Assembly: GCA_018711815.1 (NCBI GenBank)
Contig: DVHU01000025.1
Coordinates: 1-37,414, forward strand
From: Candidatus Egerieimonas intestinavium
Lineage (GTDB): Bacteria > Bacillota > Clostridia > Lachnospirales > Lachnospiraceae
DNA length: 37,414 nt
Reading direction: 5' to 3'
Positions 1-7,712 of the stretch are shown piece after piece (within the stretch, counting starts at the first letter, position 1; every line of letters begins with the position of its first letter). Made by a program: the position numbers and the translations under genes. Below the pieces are notes generated by a model. It was not told the DNA's origin and did no database searches. It was given only the letters and a program-made list of their open reading frames with translations.

Positions 1-87
1 GGTAGGAAACAAATTAAGATTAAAAATTTAAAATCAGACAGTGGAGAGCGCTTTTGCCTCTCTCACTGCACAAGGAGGGAATTATAT

Positions 88-786
88 ATGAGTGAACGTC
101 CTGTCTCTCTGCTCGATTGGGCATACAAGCAGGTACGAAGAATGTTATTTTCCGGTGCTCTTCCCCAAGGGCAAAAAATTGTCGTGGCTCAGCTGGCGAA
201 TCAGCTCTCTATCAGCCCTACTCCCGTAAAAGAGGCCTTAAACCGTCTGGCGGCAGAAGGACTTCTGGAGGCAGTCCCTCGCCGGGGATTTCAAGTAAAG
301 CGACAGAGCATCAAAGAGGTGAAGGATACTCTGGAGTGCCGAATTATGTTGGAAACCTACGCGGCCACCAAGGCTGTAGATAACTTTTCCAGCAGGCCTG
401 ACCTGCAGGAAGAGATGCGGCAGGCCATGGAAAACCTACGTTCTACTGATCCCCATGATTATGTGAGTATCACTGAGCTGGAGCAAAGTTTCCACGGCGC
501 TCTGGTACAACTGGCTGAGAATGAGACACTATTCTCTCTCTTTAATATTCTCTATGGAGTGGGGTTTTCTTCTTTTGTCTATGCAGCCTCTTATCGCCCT
601 CAGAAAGCTCAGTCAGAACATCAGACCATTTACGACGCCCTGGTCAATCATGACTTGGCTCTGCTTACCTCCACACTTCAGGAGCATTTGAACAGAACTA
701 TCGAATTCTATGCCAATTTTTCCGCACAGAATACAGACCTTCCGGTGCTCCAAAGTCCAGCTTCCTTGCCCACTGGCCAATCCTAA
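88..786 (+). CDS. GntR-family transcriptional regulator (FCD type)
   Basis: A 232-residue one-component regulator. Residues about 8-72 form the GntR winged helix: the ISPTPVKEALNRLAAEGLL stretch is the recognition-helix region and the wing follows at PRRGFQV. Residues about 75-210 are helical and match the FCD ligand-binding layout, with a metal-ligand-like His in SFHGAL near residue 130. The length is normal for the family. The start is set by AAGGAGG about 8 bases upstream of ATG. FCD regulators usually bind small carboxylates or sugar acids and repress nearby catabolic genes. The amidohydrolase 147 bases downstream on the same strand is the obvious candidate target, but that is inferred from position only, and a hairpin lies between them. 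Confidence 0.9.
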   Translation: MSERPVSLLDWAYKQVRRMLFSGALPQGQKIVVAQLANQLSISPTPVKEALNRLAAEGLLEAVPRRGFQVKRQSIKEVKDTLECRIMLETYAATKAVDNFSSRPDLQEEMRQAMENLRSTDPHDYVSITELEQSFHGALVQLAENETLFSLFNILYGVGFSSFVYAASYRPQKAQSEHQTIYDALVNHDLALLTSTLQEHLNRTIEFYANFSAQNTDLPVLQSPASLPTGQS

Positions 787-813
787 GTCAAAATTAGAGA
801 CTTCAAATTTTTT

Positions 814-846
814 CTCCCTCTATCCGATGCTGTCGGACAGGGGGAG
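814..846 (+). terminator. Hairpin between GntR gene and amidohydrolase (weak terminator)
   Basis: CTCCCTCTATCCGA (814-827) pairs imperfectly with TCGGACAGGGGGAG (833-846). Only a short ATTT follows, and a T-run precedes the stem, so termination may be partial. It separates the regulator from the amidohydrolase. No convincing promoter was identified between the hairpin and the next gene. Confidence 0.45.
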
Positions 847-933
847 ATTTCTGCAAAACTTATAAACAATCCAAGAGGGATAACACCGAAAAATCTGTCT
901 ATCCTAAGAAAAAAGAAAAGTGAGGAACGAACC

Positions 934-2565
934 ATGACATCCACGCTGTATTACGGAGGCCCTATTCTCACCATGGTCTCCCCCACGCCGGCTCAGGCGC
1001 TCCTGGTCAATGAAGGAATTATCCAGGCTGTGGGTCCTCGGGAAGAGCTGGAAGCCCTGGATCCCGACGCCCGCCGGATTGATCTGCAGGGCTGTACGCT
1101 GATGCCCGCTTTCCTGGACAGTCACAGCCATATTACTGCCCTGGCCCAGACCTTTGCCCTGGCGCCCTTGGAAAATGCCCGCAGTTTCCAGGATATTCAC
1201 CGGCTTTTGAAGGATTTTGCCCAGCAAATCCAGGCTAAGCCTGAGGAGTGGATCACCGGCTTCGGCTATGACCACAACTTTCTTCAGGAGGGCCGCCACC
1301 CCAGCCGCCAGCTGCTGGATCAGTGGTTTCCCTCCAATCCGGTGCTGCTCTCCCACGCCAGCGGCCACATGGGAGTGGTCAATTCCAGGGCGCTCCAGGC
1401 CATGGGGCTCACCAGTGACTCCCCGGATCCGGAGGGCGGCCTGCTGGGAAGAGACAAGGACACCGGGGAGCTAAACGGCTACCTGGAGGAGACGGCCTTC
1501 ACCGTCCACGCGGGAAGAGCGGTTCCCCGTCCCTCCCGGCATCAGCTGCTGCGCCAGCTGAAAATGGCGGAGCAGGTCTACCTGTCCCACGGGATCACCA
1601 CCATCCAGGACGGCCTCACCAGGACTCCTCAGTGGGAGCTTCTCCTGGAGGCCTCCCAGGAATCCGTCTTTCAGGCGGATATCGTGGCCTACGCGGATTT
1701 GAAGGAATGTCCTCGGCTGCTGCGGGAATACCCGGTCCATGCGGAAGGCTATGATCACCACCTTCGGCTGGGAGGCTACAAAATTTTTCTGGACGGCTCT
1801 CCCCAGGGACGCACCGCCTGGATGCGCCAGCCCTATCTGGGCGGCGAGCCCGACTACCGGGGCTACCCCATTTATGGGGATGGGCAGGTGGCAGATTTCT
1901 TTCTGACCGCCTACGAGGAGGGGCGGCAGCTCTTGGTTCACTGCAACGGGGACGCTGCCGCAGAGCAAATGATTCGCGCCTGCCAGGAGGTCATAGGCAA
2001 ACGCAACAGCCAGGGCCTTCCCATCCCCGATATTCGCCCGGTAATGATCCACGCTCAGCTGGCCGCTCCCGACCAGTTTCCCGCCATGGCCGCCTGCTCC
2101 ATGATCGCCTCCTTCTTCCCCGCCCATATCTATCACTGGGGAGATATTCACCTGAAAAACTTCGGGCAGCCTCGGGCAAGTCAGATCAGCGCCGCCGGCA
2201 GCGCCCTCTCCTGCGGTCTGGCCTTCACCTTCCACCAGGATACCCCGGTACTTCCGCCCAATATGCTGGAAACCCTCTGGTGCGCGGTAAACCGCCTCAC
2301 CCGGGAGGGCGTGTCTCTGGATCCCGGCCAGGCCATCTCCCCCCTGGAGGGACTGAAAGCCATGACCCGCACAGCAGCTTACCAGTATCACGAGGAAAAC
2401 CGGAAGGGCTCCCTGGCTCCCGGAATGCTGGCGGATCTGGTGATCTTAAGCGATAATCCTTTGACTGTGCCCGCCGAGGAGCTCCGCCGGCTGGAGGTCC
2501 TGGCCACCCTGAAGGAGGATGTGCCGGTCTATCAGAGGGAAAAAGATCTCTTCTTTTCTTCCTGA
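934..2565 (+). CDS. YtcJ-like metal-dependent amidohydrolase (amidohydrolase 3 family)
   Basis: A 543-residue cytoplasmic hydrolase of the amidohydrolase superfamily. The metal-binding HSH motif is at residues 64-66 (DSHSHI). A candidate bridging lysine lies in YKIFLDGS. Further ligand-like residues are in LVHCNGD, VMIHAQ and FHQD, followed by the C-terminal GSLAPGMLADLVIL strand that closes the flanking beta sandwich. Length and motif order fit YtcJ/exoenzyme-regulatory-type amidohydrolases. Members hydrolyse N-acyl amino acids, amides or cyclic ureides, and the substrate cannot be read from sequence. The start is supported by GTGAGGAACGAACC before ATG. The upstream GntR/FCD regulator may control it. 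No signal peptide is seen. Confidence 0.9.
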   Translation: MTSTLYYGGPILTMVSPTPAQALLVNEGIIQAVGPREELEALDPDARRIDLQGCTLMPAFLDSHSHITALAQTFALAPLENARSFQDIHRLLKDFAQQIQAKPEEWITGFGYDHNFLQEGRHPSRQLLDQWFPSNPVLLSHASGHMGVVNSRALQAMGLTSDSPDPEGGLLGRDKDTGELNGYLEETAFTVHAGRAVPRPSRHQLLRQLKMAEQVYLSHGITTIQDGLTRTPQWELLLEASQESVFQADIVAYADLKECPRLLREYPVHAEGYDHHLRLGGYKIFLDGSPQGRTAWMRQPYLGGEPDYRGYPIYGDGQVADFFLTAYEEGRQLLVHCNGDAAAEQMIRACQEVIGKRNSQGLPIPDIRPVMIHAQLAAPDQFPAMAACSMIASFFPAHIYHWGDIHLKNFGQPRASQISAAGSALSCGLAFTFHQDTPVLPPNMLETLWCAVNRLTREGVSLDPGQAISPLEGLKAMTRTAAYQYHEENRKGSLAPGMLADLVILSDNPLTVPAEELRRLEVLATLKEDVPVYQREKDLFFSS

Positions 2566-2630
2566 GCTGCAGACAAAGGATCCCGCTGGCAGAGTCCTCT
2601 CCCGGCGCCGGGCTCGGATGGTTGAAAGAC

Positions 2631-2703
2631 CGGTGAGGGCCGCCGCAAGGATCAGTATCCCCCAATGCTATGGGGAAGCTGACCTCTGCGGCGGCCCTCA
2701 CCG
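2631..2703. repeat. Long perfect inverted repeat (17-bp arms)
   Basis: CGGTGAGGGCCGCCGCA (2631-2647) is the exact reverse complement of 2687-2703. The 39-base interior continues the stem imperfectly (TCAG with CTGA, TCCCC with GGGGA), so nearly the whole 73 bases fold into one hairpin. No T-run follows on either strand, so it is not a standard terminator. It lies between the amidohydrolase stop and the tRNA promoter. The rest of the 2566-2963 gap holds only the tRNA, its promoter and its terminator. Confidence 0.85.
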
Positions 2704-2730
2704 TTAATTTGCAAAATCCGTAAAATTTTC

Positions 2731-2758
2731 TTGACTATTTCATCTATTGTGCTAAAAT
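2731..2758 (+). promoter_or_regulatory. Promoter of tRNA-Val
   Basis: A TTGACT -35 box (2731-2736) and a TAAAAT -10 box (2753-2758) are separated by 16 bases. The tRNA begins ten bases after the -10 box, which fits a sigma-A promoter with a very short leader. Confidence 0.65.
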
Positions 2759-2767
2759 AGAGTACAT

Positions 2768-2841
2768 GGAAGCATAGCTCAGCTGGGATGAGCGTTCGCC
2801 TCACACGCGAGAGGTCATGGGTTCGAGCCCCATTGCTTCCA
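2768..2841 (+). tRNA. tRNA-Val (anticodon CAC)
   Basis: A complete 74-base cloverleaf. The acceptor arm GGAAGCA pairs with TGCTTCC and is followed by discriminator A. The D arm is GCTC/GAGC. The anticodon stem TTCGC/GCGAG encloses loop CTCACAC, giving anticodon CAC, which reads GUG valine codons. The T arm contains GGTTCGAGCCC. The CCA tail is not encoded. It is transcribed alone between its own promoter and a terminator. Confidence 0.95.
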
Positions 2842-2847
2842 CGCAGA

Positions 2848-2887
2848 AGGATGTCTATTTCTTAGGAAACAGGCATCCTCTTTTTTT
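2848..2887 (+). terminator. Terminator after tRNA-Val
   Basis: AGGATG (2848-2853) pairs with CATCCT (2874-2879), and a CT/AG step extends the stem. It is followed directly by CTTTTTTT, giving a rho-independent terminator just after the tRNA 3' end. Confidence 0.75.
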
Positions 2888-2963
2888 GCCAAAATGTCTC
2901 ATCTCTGAGCGCAGGCGCTCCCCTGCCGTCTGTCCCCTTGGCCGTACGTCCGCTGCCGGTTTT

Positions 2964-3968
2964 CTAGGCCGTCTCCAGGGGAACCTCCCCGCCCTTCAGC
3001 CAGAAGATCGTGTCCCTGACGGTGGCGCCCATATCCCGGGGATGGTACCCCAGCTCGGCCGTGGCCTTGGAATGGGAAAAATGTCCGTTGCTGGACAGGG
3101 TGTACAGGGCGTATTTCGTGTAGAGGGGGCGGGTATGCCTGATTCTGGCCAGCCACTCAAAGAGGGGGGCAAAGGCCCGGGCTACTCCCATGGGCAGACA
3201 GACCTTCTTCCTTCCCCCGCTGGCTCCCCGGGCATACTCCAGCAGCTCACCCACGGTAAAGTAGCGGTTGGAAAGGATGTAGCAGCTGCCGGCCCTGCCC
3301 TTCTCGGCTGCCAGCAGGCAGCCCTTGGCCACATCCCGCACATCCACAAAATCATAGCCTCCGGCCACCCCCGCCGGCAGCTTACCGGAAATATACATGG
3401 CGATCAGCTGCACCACATGGTTATTTCCCTTATCGTAGGGCCCGATAATCCCCGAGGGATGGACCACCACCGCGTCCAGCCCCTGCCCGACGGCCTCCAG
3501 CACCTGCCGGGTGGCCTCGGCCTTGGTGGCGGCGTAGGCCCCCGTGACTGCCTCCCCGGAAAAAGTGGATGTCTCACTGATCGCAGCCATCCCAGCCTTC
3601 TCCGGGATCGCGTGCACGGAGCTGATATAGACCAGCCGCTTTACCCGGCAGCGCATACACTGACGGATAATATTTCGGGTGCCCTCCACATTCACACGAT
3701 AAAGCAGCGGGGTAACCTGGTCAGCAATGCTGATAATCCCCGCTGCGTGTATCACAATAACCTCTCTGCCGTCTATGTCCGCAAAAATAGCCTCCAGAGT
3801 CTCCGGCCGGGAGACATCCCCTCGATAGTAAGTAACCTGTCCATCATCCTGACCTTCCTCTGTGGGGAGGATCAGGCCCCGGATCTGGCAGTCCTGGCCC
3901 CGCAGATACTGGATAATCGTGCTGGCCACATGCCCTTTTGCTCCTGTGATTATATATAGCCGTTTCAT
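2964..3968 (-). CDS. NAD-dependent epimerase/dehydratase family protein (extended SDR)
   Basis: About 334 residues. The N-terminal Rossmann motif is ITGAKGHVAS, a TGxxGxxG variant. HAAGI is the NAAG-like strand. Ser-Ser in VYISSVHA and the YAATK motif (Tyr-x-x-x-Lys) form the extended-SDR catalytic set. PSGIIGP and DFVDVRDVAKGCLLA are typical of epimerases, dihydroflavonol-4-reductase-like enzymes and steroid-dehydrogenase-like members. The ATG at 3968 is preferred over the GTG two codons earlier because GGGAGGTGTGACG precedes it. It is the last gene on this strand before the tRNA. No pathway partner is adjacent, so the substrate is unknown. Confidence 0.87.
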   Translation of the reverse strand: MKRLYIITGAKGHVASTIIQYLRGQDCQIRGLILPTEEGQDDGQVTYYRGDVSRPETLEAIFADIDGREVIVIHAAGIISIADQVTPLLYRVNVEGTRNIIRQCMRCRVKRLVYISSVHAIPEKAGMAAISETSTFSGEAVTGAYAATKAEATRQVLEAVGQGLDAVVVHPSGIIGPYDKGNNHVVQLIAMYISGKLPAGVAGGYDFVDVRDVAKGCLLAAEKGRAGSCYILSNRYFTVGELLEYARGASGGRKKVCLPMGVARAFAPLFEWLARIRHTRPLYTKYALYTLSSNGHFSHSKATAELGYHPRDMGATVRDTIFWLKGGEVPLETA

Positions 3969-4060
3969 CGTCACACCTCCCTTGGTTGTGACTACATTGT
4001 ACAGGAGGGCTGTTTACGAACCTTCTGCTTTTTGTTAATCAAATATGAAATTTTAAAAAA

Positions 4061-5149
4061 TCAGAGCTTTAACTCCACAGTGACGGCAGTACCCTTGCCG
4101 GGACTGCTCTCCACCAGTATCCGGCCGCCGGCAATGTCCACCACCTTCTTGGCCAGGGCCAGGCCCAGGCCGTTCCCCTCGGAGGCGTGGGAGGTGTCCC
4201 CCTGGTAAAATTTCTCGAAAATCCGGCTGCAGGTCTCCTGATCCATACCACAGCCGGAATCCTGGATTTGCACCGCAATCACACCGCCCTCCACCCGGGA
4301 GGTCAGGGCAATACGGCCCCCTGGATCCGTGAACTTTACCGCATTTGACAGCAGATTGTTCCAGACCAGCTCCATGAGGGAGGCGTCGTAGTGCACCGCC
4401 ACGTCCGCCACATCAATGACAAATGCAATATCCTTGGCCTGCCATTTCTCCATATAGTTCAGGGCGCAGCGGCGAAGCTGCTCCCCCAGCTGGTAAGTCT
4501 CTGGCCAGGGAAATATCTGCTGATTTTCCAGTTTACTGAGCTTTAAGATATTGGTAATCATAGAATTTAGCTTCTCAGCGGCGTCCAGAACGGTATCCAT
4601 GTACTGCTCCTGCTGATCCGCCGTCACGCATCCGTCCTTCAGGGCCTTGGTGTAGCTCTGAATAATGGATAGGGGCGTTTTAATCTCATGGGAGACATTG
4701 GCGATGAAATCGCTTTTTAACATCTCATTGCCCGCCAGCTCCCGGGTCATGGTATTAAAATCGTCAATGAGCACGTCGATCTCATTCTTTTTCCCGGCCC
4801 TCTTTCCGCCTCTTTTTCCGGAATCAACCTGCACGGAGAAATCTCCCTGGGCCACTCTTCTGGCCGCCTGGGCAATTTTTCGCAGAGGTTTACCCATAAG
4901 CCTGCGCCACACCAACCAGACCAGCACCGCCAGCAGGACGCAGACGCAGATTAAGTAGTAAGTCAGCACCCCCACCATGGCCGCCAGCCGGTCCCGGTAG
5001 GCGTCAAAGATAAAGGATTGGAGAATCACAAGGATCACAAGGATCACCATGATCCCCAGAATCGCCAGCACCATCTGCCAGGAAATCATGGGAGCCGTGA
5101 CCCGGGAATCTCTTTTCTTTCTCCGTTTTTCTTCTCTTTTCCCTGTCAT
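4061..5149 (-). CDS. Sensor histidine kinase with very short external loop
   Basis: A 362-residue membrane kinase. A basic N-terminus (residues 1-20) is followed by a membrane segment at about 22-46, only about 12 loop residues, and a second membrane segment at about 59-81. A HAMP linker comes next. The H-box is VSHEIKTPL, the N-box NNLLSNAVKFT and the G-boxes DSGCGM and GNGLGLAL. The catalytic set is complete. With almost no extracytoplasmic domain it resembles intramembrane-sensing kinases, which detect events in the membrane or act with an ABC transporter. The response regulator stop and this start overlap as ATGA, so translation is probably coupled. No terminator-quality hairpin was recognised downstream. 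Confidence 0.92.
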   Translation of the reverse strand: MTGKREEKRRKKRDSRVTAPMISWQMVLAILGIMVILVILVILQSFIFDAYRDRLAAMVGVLTYYLICVCVLLAVLVWLVWRRLMGKPLRKIAQAARRVAQGDFSVQVDSGKRGGKRAGKKNEIDVLIDDFNTMTRELAGNEMLKSDFIANVSHEIKTPLSIIQSYTKALKDGCVTADQQEQYMDTVLDAAEKLNSMITNILKLSKLENQQIFPWPETYQLGEQLRRCALNYMEKWQAKDIAFVIDVADVAVHYDASLMELVWNNLLSNAVKFTDPGGRIALTSRVEGGVIAVQIQDSGCGMDQETCSRIFEKFYQGDTSHASEGNGLGLALAKKVVDIAGGRILVESSPGKGTAVTVELKL

Positions 5150-5817
5150 TTCAGCACCGCCTTATAGCCGAAGCCGTGGACGGTGACGATCTCGAAGCTT
5201 TTACAGTGGGCAAAGGCCCGGCGCAGCCTGGTAATATACACGTCCACGGTGCGCAGGCCTGTGTCGTTGGTCATGCCCCAGTACTCATCCATCAGCTCGC
5301 TTCTGGTAAATATTTTCTTGGGATGTGAGAGCAGCTTATATAAAAGATTAAATTCCCGGGGCAGAATAGCTACCTCCTCCCCGTCCACATAGGCGGCCAT
5401 CTCATCCCGGACCAAAACCAAATCTCCGATCTCCAGGCGGTTCTCATTTTTGATCCGGGCCCGCCGCAGCAGGGCCCCCACCCGCAGAACCATCTCATCC
5501 ATGTCGATGGGTTTTACCATATAATCGTCGATTCCGGCGTAAAAGCCCTTCTGCTTGGAAGAGAGATCATCCAGGGCTGTGATAAACAAGATGGGAATGG
5601 CCGGATCCCTTTGGCGGATTTCCCGGGCGAAATCAAAGCCGCTGATCTTAGGCATCATAATATCCGAGATAATGAGATCGTAATTCTCCCCGGAGAGCAG
5701 ATCGTAGGCCTCCACCGGGTTTTTGCAGCCTCTGGCCTGATAATGATTGTTTGTAAGGTAGGTACAGATGATCTGATTGAGCTTTTCGTCATCCTCCACC
5801 ACCAGTATACGGATCAT
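5146..5817 (-). CDS. OmpR-family response regulator
   Basis: 223 residues. The receiver domain has acidic pocket residues Asp9-Asp10, phospho-acceptor Asp52 (SDIMMP), Thr80 and Lys102. The C-terminal OmpR/PhoB winged helix covers about 125-221, with the VDVYITRLRRAF recognition helix and the GFGYK beta hairpin. The frame stays open 37 codons upstream, but the ATG at 5817 is preceded by AGAGGGGAGAAGCGC and begins the receiver exactly (MIRILVVEDD). It is the partner of the overlapping kinase. The pair has its own promoter in the gap after the ABC genes, so its link to those transporters is only by proximity. Confidence 0.93.
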   Translation of the reverse strand: MIRILVVEDDEKLNQIICTYLTNNHYQARGCKNPVEAYDLLSGENYDLIISDIMMPKISGFDFAREIRQRDPAIPILFITALDDLSSKQKGFYAGIDDYMVKPIDMDEMVLRVGALLRRARIKNENRLEIGDLVLVRDEMAAYVDGEEVAILPREFNLLYKLLSHPKKIFTRSELMDEYWGMTNDTGLRTVDVYITRLRRAFAHCKSFEIVTVHGFGYKAVLK

Positions 5818-5893
5818 ATGCGCTTCTCCCCTCTGCCCGGCGCCGGAGTCCCGGCAGAATGTCTCGGCCGCCGGCGCCTCTGTCTTTACTAAA

Positions 5894-5922
5894 ATTATAG
5901 GCGGTATCGGGGATAAAAGCAA
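5894..5922 (-). promoter_or_regulatory. Promoter of the two-component operon
   Basis: On the minus strand TTGCTT (plus 5917-5922) and TATAAT (plus 5894-5899) are separated by exactly 17 bases. It lies about 80 bases upstream of the response-regulator start. A GGGACT/AGTCCC palindrome (5953-5968) surrounds the stop codon of the preceding ABC gene but has no T-tail. Confidence 0.65.
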
Positions 5923-5960
5923 GCCCAACAGGGGCTCGGCAGCGGAAGGCCCGGGACTGC

Positions 5961-7712
5961 TCAGTCCCCCTTGAGACTCCAGTTCAGACTCTCATTTTGC
6001 AGCTGCACCATGCGCCTGTAGAGGCCATCCTCCGCCAGGAGCTGCCGGGGCGTTCCCTGCTGGGCCACACGGCCCCCCTCCAGAACCACCACCCGGTCGG
6101 CCCCGGCCACCGTCCTCATCCGGTGGGCGATAATCAGCACGGTTTTGTTTCTGATCAGACCGGAAAGCGCCCTTTGCACCTTGCTCTCGTTCTCCACGTC
6201 CAGGCTGGCGGTGGCCTCGTCCAGGAGGATTACCGGCGCGTCCTTCAGGATTGCCCGGGCGATGGAGATTCTCTGGCGCTCGCCCCCGGAGAGGGTGGAA
6301 CCATTCTCCCCGATTACCGTCTGATATCCCTCCGGCAGCTGCCGGACAAACTCATCGCACTGGGCGGCCTGAGCCGCCGCCAACACCTCTTCGTCCGTGG
6401 CCGTTCGCCGCCCCAGCCGGATATTTTCCAGGATTGTGTCGTGAAACAGCACCACATCCTGAAATACGATGGCAAAGCTCTTAAGGAGAGTCTCCGGCTC
6501 CACCGAGGACACATCCCTCCCGCCCAGGGTGATCCTTCCGCCATTCACGTCCCAGAACCGGGCTGCCAGCTTGGCTGCTGTGGATTTTCCTCCTCCCGAG
6601 GGGCCCACCAGGGCGGTGACCTCCCCCTGTCTGGCGGTGAAAGATACGTCCTCCAGGACTCCCTCATTCTCCTGATAGGCAAATTTTACCCGGTCGAAGA
6701 CAATATCGTAATTATCCGGAGCGTAGTCCTCTGACCCCCTCTGCACCTGTTCATTTTCGATGGCCTGCATCCGGCGTATCTTAATCCCCGCGTTAAAGAG
6801 GGCCGCAATCTGGGTCAGGACGATGGACAGGGGATCGTAGAGTCGGGTAACTGCCAGGAGAAATACCAGGTAGGTGATGAAGTCTACCTGGCCCCCGGCA
6901 AACAGCAGGGCTCCCGTCAGCACCACCGTGGGGATCCCCAGGCGCAGGACTCCCTGGGCGGAGGTGATCAGCACGCCGGTGGTCAGCTCCGATCGGATAG
7001 CCGCCCGCTCCACGCCGGCGATCTTTTCCCTGAGTCCTTCCAGATATCTCTCCTTCTGGTTGCAGGATTTGATATCTTTAATGGTCTCCAGACATTCCTG
7101 CAGCCCGTCCGTGGCTGCCCTCCGGGCCTCCAGGCTCACGGTTCCCATCTTATCCTGAAGCTTTCTGGAGCCTAAGGTCATCAGCAGCGCCGCCGGCAGC
7201 ACCCACAGGGCCGCTATGCCCAGCCGCCAGTCCATGGCCAGAAGGCCGATGCCAATAATCGCCGTGGAGATACAGGAGCCGAAAAGCTGGGGCACCTGAT
7301 GGGAAAAAACCTGCTCCAGGGCGGAGCAGTCGCTCATGAGGGTAGCCGTCAGGTCAGAGAGGTCCCTCCGCCCGAAGAAGGACAGGGGCAGCCGGCGCAG
7401 CTTCTCCGCCAGGCCGATCCTTCGGTTGGCGCTCTCAATGTAGGTGGCGATGTAGAGGCTTTTATACTGGATAAAATGAATCACGAAAATCAGCGCCACC
7501 AACGCCAGGGCCAGCCCCGTATACAGCCAAATTCCCCGGGTGAATCCCCCTCCCGTCTCCAGGGCTTTCGTCAGCTGCTCCAGGACCAGTATCAGAAGTC
7601 CCACCGGGAACATCAGGGATAGATTGGCCAGGGCTGACCATAGGGTAGCCTTCACCAGATCCCTGGCTCCCCGCTGGGTCAGGGCAAATGTCTTCTGCAG
7701 CTTCTGTATCAT
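5961..7712 (-). CDS. ABC exporter-fold half-transporter (YbtQ/IrtB-like), second subunit
   Basis: About 583 residues with fused membrane and ATPase domains. Six membrane helices fill roughly residues 20-310. The nucleotide-binding domain has Walker A GPSGGGKST, signature LSGGERQR, Walker B VILLDEATASLD and H-loop IIAHR. The ATG at 7712 follows GGAGGAGAGCGT and overlaps the stop of the upstream half-transporter as ATGA, so the two are translationally coupled and probably form a heterodimer. It is the last gene of the AraC-ABC-ABC set. Pairs of this type next to an AraC regulator are often siderophore or iron-chelate importers built on an exporter fold, although drug or peptide export remains possible. 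Confidence 0.88.
   Translation of the reverse strand: MIQKLQKTFALTQRGARDLVKATLWSALANLSLMFPVGLLILVLEQLTKALETGGGFTRGIWLYTGLALALVALIFVIHFIQYKSLYIATYIESANRRIGLAEKLRRLPLSFFGRRDLSDLTATLMSDCSALEQVFSHQVPQLFGSCISTAIIGIGLLAMDWRLGIAALWVLPAALLMTLGSRKLQDKMGTVSLEARRAATDGLQECLETIKDIKSCNQKERYLEGLREKIAGVERAAIRSELTTGVLITSAQGVLRLGIPTVVLTGALLFAGGQVDFITYLVFLLAVTRLYDPLSIVLTQIAALFNAGIKIRRMQAIENEQVQRGSEDYAPDNYDIVFDRVKFAYQENEGVLEDVSFTARQGEVTALVGPSGGGKSTAAKLAARFWDVNGGRITLGGRDVSSVEPETLLKSFAIVFQDVVLFHDTILENIRLGRRTATDEEVLAAAQAAQCDEFVRQLPEGYQTVIGENGSTLSGGERQRISIARAILKDAPVILLDEATASLDVENESKVQRALSGLIRNKTVLIIAHRMRTVAGADRVVVLEGGRVAQQGTPRQLLAEDGLYRRMVQLQNESLNWSLKGD

Noticed and set aside
1471-2391. 306-codon minus-strand frame over the amidohydrolase
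   Set aside because: Shadow of a gene with intact metal-binding motifs; no ribosome site.
2768-2887. tRNA-Val as an integration site of a mobile island
   Set aside because: No integrase, no repeated tRNA 3' end and ordinary base composition on both sides.
2817-3959. 380-codon plus-strand frame over the epimerase gene
   Set aside because: Starts inside the tRNA, shows no family motif, and is the complement of a gene with clear SDR motifs.
5953-5968. GGGACT/AGTCCC palindrome at the ABC stop codon as terminator
   Set aside because: Short 6-bp stem and no T-run on either strand.
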